A stretch of DNA of 64,000 nt from ZC4RG17 sp036259475 (GTDB taxonomy: Bacteria; Actinomycetota; Acidimicrobiia; Spongiisociales; ZC4RG35), in NCBI GenBank assembly GCA_036259475.1, contig DATABS010000006.1, positions 28,033 through 92,032 of the forward strand, in the 5' to 3' direction. Shown here in pieces: positions 7,619 through 15,036 of this stretch; the stretch's first letter is position 1; each line of letters opens with the position of its first letter. A program made the translations under genes and the position numbers. A model generated the notes under the pieces. It saw only the letters and a program-made list of their open reading frames with translations. It did no database searches and was not told the DNA's origin.

Positions 7619-8593
7619 TCAGTCGATCGCCTCCACGACTTCCTTGTAGATCCGGTCGACCGAGGGGATGGCCAGATCCTCCAGGTTGGCGGCCGACGGC
7701 AACGGGATGTGCGGGGTGGTTATGCGCAGCACCGGCCCGTCCAGATCCCAGAACGCCTCATGGGCGACGATGGAGGCAATCTCCGCGCCCCAGCCGCACA
7801 GCCGGGGGTTCTCCTCCACGGTGAACAGCCGGTTGGTCTTGGCGACGGAGTCGAGGATTGCCTTGGTGTCGAGTGGCACAAGGGTGCGCAGGTCGATCAC
7901 CTCGGCGGAGACGCCCTCGTCCGCCAACCGCTCCGCAGCCTCCAGAGCCCGGGGGACCATCAGGGCGAGGGCGACAATGGTGCAGTCGGTTCCTTCCCGG
8001 ACCACGGTCGCCTTGCCGAGGTCGTCGACGATCTCACCGTCGGGGATCTCTTGTTTCGAGGCCATGAGCGACTTGTGCTCGAGAAACACCACGGGGTCGG
8101 GATCGCGGACCGAAGCCGCCAGCAAGCCGATCACATCTCGGGGGTTGGATGGCGCCACCACCTTCAGACCGGGGATCATCATGCACCAGTTCTCCACCGA
8201 CTGGGAGTGCTGGGCTCCGAAGCGGGACCCGCCACCGTTGGCGCTGCGGATGACCATCGGCACCGATAGCTGACCGCCCGTCATGTACCGGGACTTGGCG
8301 ATCTGGTTGGCCACGATGTCGAAACAGACCGCGAGAAAGTCCGAGAACATGAGCTCGGCTATCACCGGCACTCCGGTCATCGCCGCCCCCATGGCAGCTC
8401 CCACGATCGCCTGCTCCGAGATCGGGGTGTCGCGGATACGGTCCGGTCCGAACTCCTCCAGCAGCCCCACCGTCGTCTTGAAGACACCGCCGGCGGCGGC
8501 GATGTCCTCACCCAGCATCACAAGTCGAGGGTCGCGCCGCATCTCCTGGGCGACGCCGTAGGCGACCGCGTCGCGATAGCTCAGTTCCGCCAT
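7619..8593 (-). CDS. TPP-dependent dehydrogenase E1 beta subunit
   Basis: A 324-residue E1 beta subunit of the pyruvate/acetoin/branched-chain 2-oxo acid dehydrogenase family. It starts MAELSYRDAVAYGVAQEM, has GEDIAAAGGVFKTT, TPISEQAIVGAAMGAA, GGGSRFGAQHSQS and FLEHKSLMA, and the C-terminal transketolase domain DLRTLVPLDTKAIL. With the alpha subunit it decarboxylates a 2-oxo acid or cleaves acetoin on thiamine diphosphate and passes the acyl group to a lipoyl E2. No E2 or E3 gene is nearby. Its start overlaps the alpha gene by 13 bases, so the two are coupled. Confidence 0.9.
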   Translation of the reverse strand: MAELSYRDAVAYGVAQEMRRDPRLVMLGEDIAAAGGVFKTTVGLLEEFGPDRIRDTPISEQAIVGAAMGAAMTGVPVIAELMFSDFLAVCFDIVANQIAKSRYMTGGQLSVPMVIRSANGGGSRFGAQHSQSVENWCMMIPGLKVVAPSNPRDVIGLLAASVRDPDPVVFLEHKSLMASKQEIPDGEIVDDLGKATVVREGTDCTIVALALMVPRALEAAERLADEGVSAEVIDLRTLVPLDTKAILDSVAKTNRLFTVEENPRLCGWGAEIASIVAHEAFWDLDGPVLRITTPHIPLPSAANLEDLAIPSVDRIYKEVVEAID

Positions 8594-9654
8594 GCCGCAC
8601 CTCCATCGGCCCAGACGTCGGTCATCAGAACTTCGGGCGAAGGCTGGGGAGACGCCTTGGCGAATTCGGTCGCCTCGTCCACCCGGTGAGCCACCTCCTG
8701 GGCGATGCGAGTGAGGTCGCCCTCCGGGACGCCGAGACGCAACAGGCGCTGGTGGTAGAGGGTGATAGGGTCTCGCGCCAGCCACGCTTCGACCTCCTCT
8801 GCCGGGCGGTACTTGCCGGGATCCGCCCTTGAGTGGCCACCGTGGCGATAAGTAACGGCTTCCACCATCGACGGCCCACCACCCGAACGTGCCTGCTCGA
8901 CCAGGGACGTGGCCGTGTCGTACACGGCGTCGGCGTCGTTGCCGTCGATCACGATGCTCTCCAGGCCGTAAGCGGAGGCGCGATCCGCCGCCGGATGCTC
9001 CACCGGCACCACGAGGTCGATCGGCGTGTACTCCATGTAGAGGTTGTTCTCGCACACGAAGACCACCGGCAACTCCCACACCGCGGCGAAGTTGATGGCC
9101 TCGTGGAACGCTCCGATGTTGGTCGTGCCGTCGCCGAAGAACGCGACCGTCACCTGATCCGTCCCCCGCATGCGCGCCGACCAGGCGGCCCCGTTGGCGA
9201 TGGTGAGGTGGGCGCCGATGATGGCGTAGGATCCCATCATCCCGTGCTCGACGGAGGTGAGGTGCATCGACCCGCCCTTCCCGCCGAGGATGCCCCCGCT
9301 CCGGCCCAGCAACTCGGCCATGACCGGCCCCATCGGTGCTCCCCGCGCGAGCGTGTGGGCGTGCCCCCGATACGTGGCGAAGGTGTAGTCGTCCGGACGG
9401 AGCGCCCGTCCGAACCCGGTCGCCACCGCCTCCATGCCCAGCGACAGGTGGCTGGTGCCCTTGACCAGGTTCTGCATGAACAGGTCGTAGGCCCGCTTCT
9501 CGAACTGGCGCAGCTCCTGTTGGAGCTCGTACATCCGCAGCCGCTGGTCCATCGGAATGTCGAGACGGTCGTTCTCTTCGTTGGGCGGCTCGGGGAGCCG
9601 CGGCTGACGCTGCGAGTAGTCGACCAGCTGCGGGTCGAAGGTGTCAGTACTCAT
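8581..9654 (-). CDS. TPP-dependent dehydrogenase E1 alpha subunit
   Basis: A 357-residue E1 alpha subunit. It has the thiamine diphosphate motif GDGTTNIGAFHEAINFA...NN (~170-205), the earlier GKGGSMHLTSVEHG and the TYRHGGHSRADPGKYR segment typical of acetoin/pyruvate E1 alpha. It starts inside the end of the M24 gene (11-base overlap) and overlaps E1 beta, so all three are one transcript. Substrate not determined: pyruvate, acetoin and branched-chain 2-oxo acid enzymes are hard to separate by eye. Confidence 0.9.
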   Translation of the reverse strand: MSTDTFDPQLVDYSQRQPRLPEPPNEENDRLDIPMDQRLRMYELQQELRQFEKRAYDLFMQNLVKGTSHLSLGMEAVATGFGRALRPDDYTFATYRGHAHTLARGAPMGPVMAELLGRSGGILGGKGGSMHLTSVEHGMMGSYAIIGAHLTIANGAAWSARMRGTDQVTVAFFGDGTTNIGAFHEAINFAAVWELPVVFVCENNLYMEYTPIDLVVPVEHPAADRASAYGLESIVIDGNDADAVYDTATSLVEQARSGGGPSMVEAVTYRHGGHSRADPGKYRPAEEVEAWLARDPITLYHQRLLRLGVPEGDLTRIAQEVAHRVDEATEFAKASPQPSPEVLMTDVWADGGAAWRN

Positions 9655-10897
9655 TCGCCACCATCAACTCTTCGCAGGGGAACAGGGTGATGATCTCCGG
9701 TCCGTCGGCGGTGACCACCACTTCCTCCTCGATGCGGGCGGCCGAACGGCCGTCGGCGGCGGGGGCGTAGGTCTCGAGGGCGAACACCATTCCCTCTTTG
9801 ATCTCGATCGGGTCGTCGAGGGAGTTGAGACGGCTGATGATCGGCCGCTCGTGCAGGCCGACACCTACTCCGTGACCGAACTGGAGGCCGAATGCGTCCA
9901 TCTCGTCCTCGAAACCGAACTCGTGCGCCTCCGGCCAGACGAGGGCGATCTCGTCGGTGGTGGCGCCGGGCCGGACCTTGTCGATGGCCGCGTCCATCCA
10001 CTCCCGGGACTGCTTGAAGGCATCCCTCTGCGCCTGGGTGGCCCGTCCCACGACGAAAGTCCGGTAGTAACAGGTCCGGTAGCCGTTGTAGGCGTGGATG
10101 ATGTCGAAGTAGGCCTGGTCCCCGGGGCGGATCAGCCGATCGGAGAAGACGTGAGGGTGGGGTGAACAGCGCTCCCCGGCGATGGAATTGATCGCCTCCA
10201 CATACTCCGAGCCCATCTCGAACAGACGGGCATGGGCCAAAGCCACGATGTCGGACTCCCTTATTCCCGGCTTGAGCGCCTCGAAGATGTCCTGGTACAC
10301 CCCGTCGACCATGGCGCAGGCCTGGGTGAGCATGATGATCTCATCGGGGTTCTTGATCTCCCGCGCTTTCATCATCGTCTGCTGGCCATCCACGACGTTG
10401 ACGCCTGCCTTCTGCAGCGCCAAGAAGACCGAGGTCTCCGCCATGTCGACGCCCAGCCGCTCTCCGGCCAGCCCTTCGTCTTCGAGGATGCGGGCGATCT
10501 CGGTGGCCGCGTTGGCCTGGAGACCGGTCTTGGGGCCGATTGCTCCCTGCAACCCGGTGTTGCCGCCGACCGAGTTGTTCTTGTCGAAGAAGTCGGGAAG
10601 CTGGAGACGGTGAGCCTTGGCGGCCGAGCCGAAGTCCCAGATCCGCGGCTTGCCGTCGCGTGTCAGCAACGCGTAGCGCTCACCCTTGTTGAACGCCCAG
10701 TAGCCGATCTGAGTGGAGGTGACGTAACGGATGTTGGACGTCTCGAAGAGGAGTAGAGCGGCCAGGTCCTCCTCTTCCATCAACTGGCGGGCTCGGGCCA
10801 GCCGGTATTCTCGGAGCCGATTGAAATCGACCCGCTGCTCCCAATCGACCGCCATCACGCCCGGGGCAGGGGTAGTGGCGACGGGGAACTCAGACAT
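9644..10897 (-). CDS. M24 family Xaa-Pro peptidase-like protein
   Basis: A 417-residue creatinase/prolidase-fold protein. Four of five metal ligands are visible: Asp in YFDIIHAY, His in FGHGVGVGLHERP, Glu in FALETYA and Glu in RIEEEVVVT. The second Asp, usually in DxxRTF, is Cys here (CYYRTF). ATG 10897 has AAGGAG upstream (start of the -10-driven leader). It heads the operon with the E1 subunits and is divergent from the 3-hydroxyisobutyrate dehydrogenase. Peptidase, or a lyase/hydrolase of the same fold, are both possible; the Cys substitution argues for a changed or mononuclear metal site. Confidence 0.75.
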   Translation of the reverse strand: MSEFPVATTPAPGVMAVDWEQRVDFNRLREYRLARARQLMEEEDLAALLLFETSNIRYVTSTQIGYWAFNKGERYALLTRDGKPRIWDFGSAAKAHRLQLPDFFDKNNSVGGNTGLQGAIGPKTGLQANAATEIARILEDEGLAGERLGVDMAETSVFLALQKAGVNVVDGQQTMMKAREIKNPDEIIMLTQACAMVDGVYQDIFEALKPGIRESDIVALAHARLFEMGSEYVEAINSIAGERCSPHPHVFSDRLIRPGDQAYFDIIHAYNGYRTCYYRTFVVGRATQAQRDAFKQSREWMDAAIDKVRPGATTDEIALVWPEAHEFGFEDEMDAFGLQFGHGVGVGLHERPIISRLNSLDDPIEIKEGMVFALETYAPAADGRSAARIEEEVVVTADGPEIITLFPCEELMVANEY

Positions 10898-10922
10898 GGT
10901 GATCTCCTTATCTCTCTGTCCC

Positions 10923-11016
10923 ACTGTACCCACTTCAAACGTTTGCCGTTACGGCCAACTCGGTGGGCGGGGACGGTCGGCGAGCACTACTCTAGCCAAT
11001 GGCTTGCAAACGATTG
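10923..11016. promoter_or_regulatory. divergent control region with two CAAACG(T/A)TTG operators
   Basis: A minus-strand -10 (TACAGT, 10928-10923) serves the M24-E1 operon, with the palindrome CAAACGTTTG at 10936-10945 in its spacer. A plus-strand TACTCT (10988-10993) precedes the dehydrogenase, with CAAACGATTG at 11007-11016 just downstream. Central-CG palindromes of this kind suit LacI- or GntR-type regulators. A further dyad GCCGTTACGGC lies at 10945-10955. Confidence 0.55.
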
Positions 11017-11032
11017 TTGAGCGGAGGACGAG

Positions 11033-11911
11033 GTGACTCGCGTAGCGGTACTGGGAATGGGACGGATGGGGGCGGCGATGGCGAAACGCCTGGCCGGAGA
11101 GGGCTTCGACGTCACGGTGTGGAACCGGACCGCCGCCCGGGCCGCCGGGGTGGCAGCCGAGATCGCGGCCGACGTCGCCGCAACGCCGGCGGAAGCAGCC
11201 GGTGCTGCCGAAGTGCTGGTTTCCAGCCTCGCCGACGACGACGCAGTCCTCGAAACACACGGTGGCGCCGACGGCACCGTGGAAGGGGCTCGGGACGGCA
11301 CCGTGGTGGTGGAGACGAGCACCGTCGACCCCTCCACCGTACGAGAGCTGGCCCCCCGGTTCGCCGCCGCCGGAGCGTCGCTGCTCGACTCCCCCGTCTC
11401 GGGCAGCGTGACGCTGGTGGAACAAGGGACCCTCACATCGATGGTGGGAGGGGATGCGGCGGCGTTGGAAAAGGCCCGGCCGGTGATCGAGGGGCTGTCC
11501 AAAGCGATATTCCATCTGGGCCCGAGCGGCGCCGGAGCCACGATGAAGCTGGCGGTGAACGCCTTCGTCCACGCCACCAACCATGCGCTGTCTGAGGCGC
11601 TGGTTCTGGCCGAGGAGGCGGGGATCGACCGAGCCGCCGCCTATGAGGTTTTCGCCAGCGGAGCAGGCGCCTCGCCGTTCGTGCTCTACAAGCGGGCCGC
11701 ATTCGAGCGTCCGGACGAGACACCTGTGGCATTCAGTGTCGACCTCATGAAAAAGGACCTCGATCTGATCATGGCCCTGGCCGAACGCCACTCGGTGCCG
11801 ATGGAGCAGCTGGCGGTGACCGCCGATGTGACCGACCGCGCCATTGGCGAAGGAATGGGCGCCCAGGACATGAGTGCCCTGGCGGTCTACCTTCGCGACC
11901 ACCCCATCTGA
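11033..11911 (+). CDS. 3-hydroxyisobutyrate dehydrogenase family protein
   Basis: A 292-residue beta-hydroxyacid dehydrogenase. The N-terminal Rossmann motif is VAVLGMGRMGAAMAKRL, followed by the substrate loop LLDSPVSGSVTLVEQGTL, the catalytic Lys region GAGATMKLAVNAFVHATNHALSEAL (Lys ~170) and a C-terminal helix DLMKKDLDLIMALA. Members oxidise 3-hydroxyisobutyrate, tartronate semialdehyde relatives or 4-hydroxybutyrate-type acids with NAD(P). The GTG start follows GGAGGA. It faces the M24-E1 operon across a region with matching operators, which suggests joint regulation in catabolism of a small hydroxy- or oxo-acid. Confidence 0.85.
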   Translation: MTRVAVLGMGRMGAAMAKRLAGEGFDVTVWNRTAARAAGVAAEIAADVAATPAEAAGAAEVLVSSLADDDAVLETHGGADGTVEGARDGTVVVETSTVDPSTVRELAPRFAAAGASLLDSPVSGSVTLVEQGTLTSMVGGDAAALEKARPVIEGLSKAIFHLGPSGAGATMKLAVNAFVHATNHALSEALVLAEEAGIDRAAAYEVFASGAGASPFVLYKRAAFERPDETPVAFSVDLMKKDLDLIMALAERHSVPMEQLAVTADVTDRAIGEGMGAQDMSALAVYLRDHPI

Positions 11912-11918
11912 CTGAGGG

Positions 11919-13505
11919 TCAGCCGGCGAAGGCGGGCCCGCGATGGGTCGGCACCCCGCCGAGCAGGGTCAAGGCAGAACGGATTTCAGGCAGCCGGTCC
12001 GTTTCGATCGTGAACGGGTCATGGTCGAGGACCGCCACATCGGCCCACGCTCCCGGCTCCAGGTGGCCCCGGCGATCTTCCTCGAAACTGAACCAGGCGC
12101 TGCCCCGGGTGTAGGCGGTGAGAGCCTGCTCGATCGTGAGCCGGTGTCTTTCGGCCCGCGGTGGCGCCCCGTCGTAGGACTTTCCACTGACCAGCCACCA
12201 GATGGCATCCCAGGCATTGTGGGGCGTGACCACGGTGGCGTCGGTTCCGGCGCCGAGAGGAATACCCAAGTCCAGGATGTCGCCGAGCGGAGGGGAATTG
12301 TGGGCGACCTCCTCCCCCCACATCGCGGCGGAGTCGGCCGAGCGGAACATGAGCCGGTTCTGGATCGCCATCCCGACACCGAGCCGCTCGACGCGCTCCA
12401 GATTGGCCCGTCCGATCGCCTCGGCGTGAGCCAGGGAGAAACGCCGCCCGACCAGCCCATGGACCCGGTCGGCCTCCTCCCACACGTCGAGGACGGCGCT
12501 GATGGTGTCGTCGAGGATGGCGTGGAGATGAATCGGCCATCCATGAGCCGCCAGCACGTCCGTGATCTCGGCCAGTTGCTTGCGCGCCGCGTCGCTGACT
12601 GTGAACGGCGTCACGCCCTCCATGTCATGGCAGGCGAAGCTGAGGATCTCACCCATCCCGACATAGCGGAGCATGTCGTCGCCAAATCCCGGCTGGACAT
12701 AGCGCACCCAATGGCGGATATCGGCGAGCTCGTCGCCGGGGGTGCCGGGGACGAGATAGAGCCGTATCCTCATGCCGAGCTCGCCCCGGCGCCAGAGGCC
12801 GAACATGGTGGTGTAGGACTCGGGGGTGATGCCGAACCCGCCGGGATCGATCGCCCCCGTCACCCCCCTCGAGGCGAAGTCCTCAATCAGCGCACCCGTG
12901 GAAGCCGCCTCCTCATCGCGGCTCGGCTGTTCGAACAGGCTGAGGACACGGCGAAAGGCCGCCGGCCCGGTGATCCGACCAGTAGGCTCGCCGTTCGCTC
13001 CCCGTTCGACACCCTCCAAGTCACCGCCCGCCAGAATCCGCCCTATCCCGGCCGAGTTCAAGAGGCCTTCCTCATAGAGGAGCTGCACGTAGACAGGCTG
13101 GTCTCCCGCCACCTGGTCGAGTTCGAAACGGCTGGGGCCTCGACCCTCCTCGAATCGGCCGGGATGCCATCCTCCCAGCACCCGCGTCCAGGCACCCGCC
13201 GGTCTCGATGCAGCCGCAGCCCCGATCCGCTCCAGTCCCTCCTGGAGAGAAGCGACATCATCCCAGCGGACCGTTTGGTTCCACGTCAGACCGGCGCGCA
13301 GCACATGGACGTGGGAGTCGATCAGCCCAGGGACTGCCCGCCGGCCGTCGATGTCGATCTCCTCGAATCCGGGACCGAGTGCCTCCCGGACTTCGTCGAC
13401 GCCCCCGGCCGCCACCACCCGACCGTCCCGGATGCCCAGCGCATCCACGGTGCGGTCGCCGGTCCAGACCGGGCCCCCGGTTAGGAGGATCTGCCGCTCC
13501 TGCAC
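11919..13505 (-). CDS. amidohydrolase (amidohydrolase-3/YtcJ type)
   Basis: A 528-residue metal-dependent hydrolase of the amidohydrolase-3 group. Beta-sandwich edges flank a TIM barrel with VPGLIDSHVHVLRAGLTWN (metal His pair), HLHAILDDT, SLAHAEAIGR and GAGTDATVVTPHN (metal Asp region). The C-terminal strand GHLEPGAWADVAVLDHDPF is typical. Relatives hydrolyse exocyclic formamides or N-substituted amides. It lies 8 bases after the PPOX gene and is likely cotranscribed with it. Substrate unknown. Confidence 0.85.
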   Translation of the reverse strand: MQERQILLTGGPVWTGDRTVDALGIRDGRVVAAGGVDEVREALGPGFEEIDIDGRRAVPGLIDSHVHVLRAGLTWNQTVRWDDVASLQEGLERIGAAAASRPAGAWTRVLGGWHPGRFEEGRGPSRFELDQVAGDQPVYVQLLYEEGLLNSAGIGRILAGGDLEGVERGANGEPTGRITGPAAFRRVLSLFEQPSRDEEAASTGALIEDFASRGVTGAIDPGGFGITPESYTTMFGLWRRGELGMRIRLYLVPGTPGDELADIRHWVRYVQPGFGDDMLRYVGMGEILSFACHDMEGVTPFTVSDAARKQLAEITDVLAAHGWPIHLHAILDDTISAVLDVWEEADRVHGLVGRRFSLAHAEAIGRANLERVERLGVGMAIQNRLMFRSADSAAMWGEEVAHNSPPLGDILDLGIPLGAGTDATVVTPHNAWDAIWWLVSGKSYDGAPPRAERHRLTIEQALTAYTRGSAWFSFEEDRRGHLEPGAWADVAVLDHDPFTIETDRLPEIRSALTLLGGVPTHRGPAFAG

Positions 13506-13513
13506 GGAGGTGG

Positions 13514-13900
13514 CTAACGGACCAACTGGCGGTGCGGGAGGATCTTGAGAATCACCCGCTCAGTCTGGATCGGATTCCCGTACTTCTCAACACCGAGGTA
13601 CTTGTTGGCCAGCTGATCGATGTGGTCCCGCGCCTCCGGGCCGCCGACGACCTCCACCACTTCACCCCGGATCTCGGCCCAACTCCACATGTCGTCGCGG
13701 TTCCAGACCATGACCGTGGCCCGTGGGTCGCGCACGACGTTGCGTGCCTTCTGCCGATGCCGTTCGGTGTTGACGAGCACGTGCTCGCCGTCGGTGTCGA
13801 CCCACACTGGGTGAGTCTGGGGCTGTCCGTTCGGCATCAGCGTCGTGATGGCGGCGTAGTTGGTCCCGGTCAGGAGTTGCTTTGCTTTCTCTTCCAGCAT
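13514..13900 (-). CDS. PPOX class F420/FMN-dependent enzyme
   Basis: A 128-residue split-barrel flavin/deazaflavin protein: YAAITTLMPNGQPQTHPVWV, then NTERHRQKARNVVRDPRATVMV and a C-terminal ILPHRQLVR. This pattern matches the actinobacterial Rv1155-like group that binds coenzyme F420. ATG 13900 is preceded after 6 bases by TAGCCT, a leaderless start. It is followed by the amidohydrolase. Reaction unknown; most members are reductases of quinone-like or unsaturated compounds. Confidence 0.8.
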   Translation of the reverse strand: MLEEKAKQLLTGTNYAAITTLMPNGQPQTHPVWVDTDGEHVLVNTERHRQKARNVVRDPRATVMVWNRDDMWSWAEIRGEVVEVVGGPEARDHIDQLANKYLGVEKYGNPIQTERVILKILPHRQLVR

Positions 13901-13906
13901 GTCCCG

Positions 13907-13912
13907 AGGCTA
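13907..13912 (-). promoter_or_regulatory. -10 box, leaderless start of PPOX gene
   Basis: Minus-strand TAGCCT lies 6 bases upstream of the ATG at 13900. Confidence 0.5.
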
Positions 13913-13971
13913 ACGACCCCGGAAACGCTCACAGAAACGGTCCGGCAGGCGGCGGGGTGGGAGAGCTTCTC

Positions 13972-15036
13972 ATGTCATCTACGGGCGAAAGACGTTTGAG
14001 AAGGCGGGAAGCCGGGCAACCGGTTCTCCATCATGGATCGCGCCGGCCGGCCCGCGACAGCGGGAATCCCCCGAACCAGCCGGCCTGGGCGATGACACTG
14101 TTCTCGACGGGCAGCTTCGATCCGCAGGGCCCGGTAGCGGAGACGATGGCCGACCTGTGGTGGTTCATGCTGGTGCTGGGCACGGCGGTGTTCATCCTGG
14201 TCATGGCGCTGCTGATCTGGGGCCTCTCTCGCCGCCGGCCTCCCACCGACGAACGCCCATCCAACGAGTCGCCTCGCAGCTACGACTGGTGGGTCCTCGG
14301 CGGAGGTGTGGTGCTCCCCGTCGTGATCCTCATCGTCGTATTCGGAGCGACCGTCCTGGCCATGACCGACACGCCTGAAGAGATACCGGCGAATGCGCTC
14401 GTCATAGAGCTGGTCGGCCACCAATGGTGGTGGGAGGTCCACTATCCGGATGCCGGGTTCACCACTGCCAACGAGATGCACCTGCCGGTCGGGCGCCCGA
14501 TCGCCATCGAGATGACATCGGCGGATGTGATCCACAGTTTTTGGGCGCCGGCGTTGGGCGGAAAACTCGATCTACTGCCTGACGGGACCAACACGCTCGT
14601 CCTCCAGGCCGACGAAGCAGGCGTGCACAACACAGCATGTGCCGAGTTCTGCGGCCTCCAGCACGCCGAGATGGGTTTGACCGTCGTGGCGGAGCCTCCG
14701 GAGGAGTTCGCCGTGTGGGTGGCCGGCCAAATGGAGCCCGCCGCTCAACCCGCCGACGAGTCGGCCGCCCGCGGAGAGGAGATCTTCTTGAGTTCCCGCT
14801 GTGTCGAGTGTCACACGGTCCGCGGCACGCCGGCCGCCGGCGACGCCGCACCCGACCTCACCCACTTCGCCAGCCGGCGGCGGCTGGGTGCGGGTGCGGC
14901 GCCCAACAACTCCGCAGAGCTGGCCCAGTGGGTCGCCGATCCCCACACGATCAAAGAAGGTGTCGACATGCCGGCCAGCCAGTTGAACGACGAGGAGCTG
15001 GCGGCGGTCGTGGCGTACCTAAAGGGCTTGAAATGA
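13972..15036 (+). CDS. ctaC: cytochrome c oxidase subunit II with C-terminal cytochrome c (caa3 type)
   Basis: A 354-residue subunit II. Two membrane helices (WWFMLVLGTAVFILVMALLI and the next around VVLPVVILIVVFG) precede the CuA domain, whose ligands are all present: His in DVIHSFWAP and CAEFCGLQHAEM. The C-terminus adds a cytochrome c domain with CVECH and a distal Met in MPASQ, so electrons arrive directly at the complex. The ATG at 13972 has a GGGAGAG-type site; an ATG at 14092 would remove a low-complexity N-terminus lacking a signal peptide, and may be the true start. It is coupled to the next gene by ATGA. Confidence 0.9.
   Translation: MSSTGERRLRRREAGQPVLHHGSRRPARDSGNPPNQPAWAMTLFSTGSFDPQGPVAETMADLWWFMLVLGTAVFILVMALLIWGLSRRRPPTDERPSNESPRSYDWWVLGGGVVLPVVILIVVFGATVLAMTDTPEEIPANALVIELVGHQWWWEVHYPDAGFTTANEMHLPVGRPIAIEMTSADVIHSFWAPALGGKLDLLPDGTNTLVLQADEAGVHNTACAEFCGLQHAEMGLTVVAEPPEEFAVWVAGQMEPAAQPADESAARGEEIFLSSRCVECHTVRGTPAAGDAAPDLTHFASRRRLGAGAAPNNSAELAQWVADPHTIKEGVDMPASQLNDEELAAVVAYLKGLK

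Noticed and set aside
9644..10897. DMSP lyase DddP as identity of the M24 protein
   Set aside because: DddP keeps the Asp metal ligands; this protein has Cys at the second Asp position, and no other DMSP gene is present.
11943..13484. 513-codon plus-strand open frame opposite the amidohydrolase
   Set aside because: High-GC antisense shadow; the minus strand carries the full amidohydrolase motifs and this frame has none.
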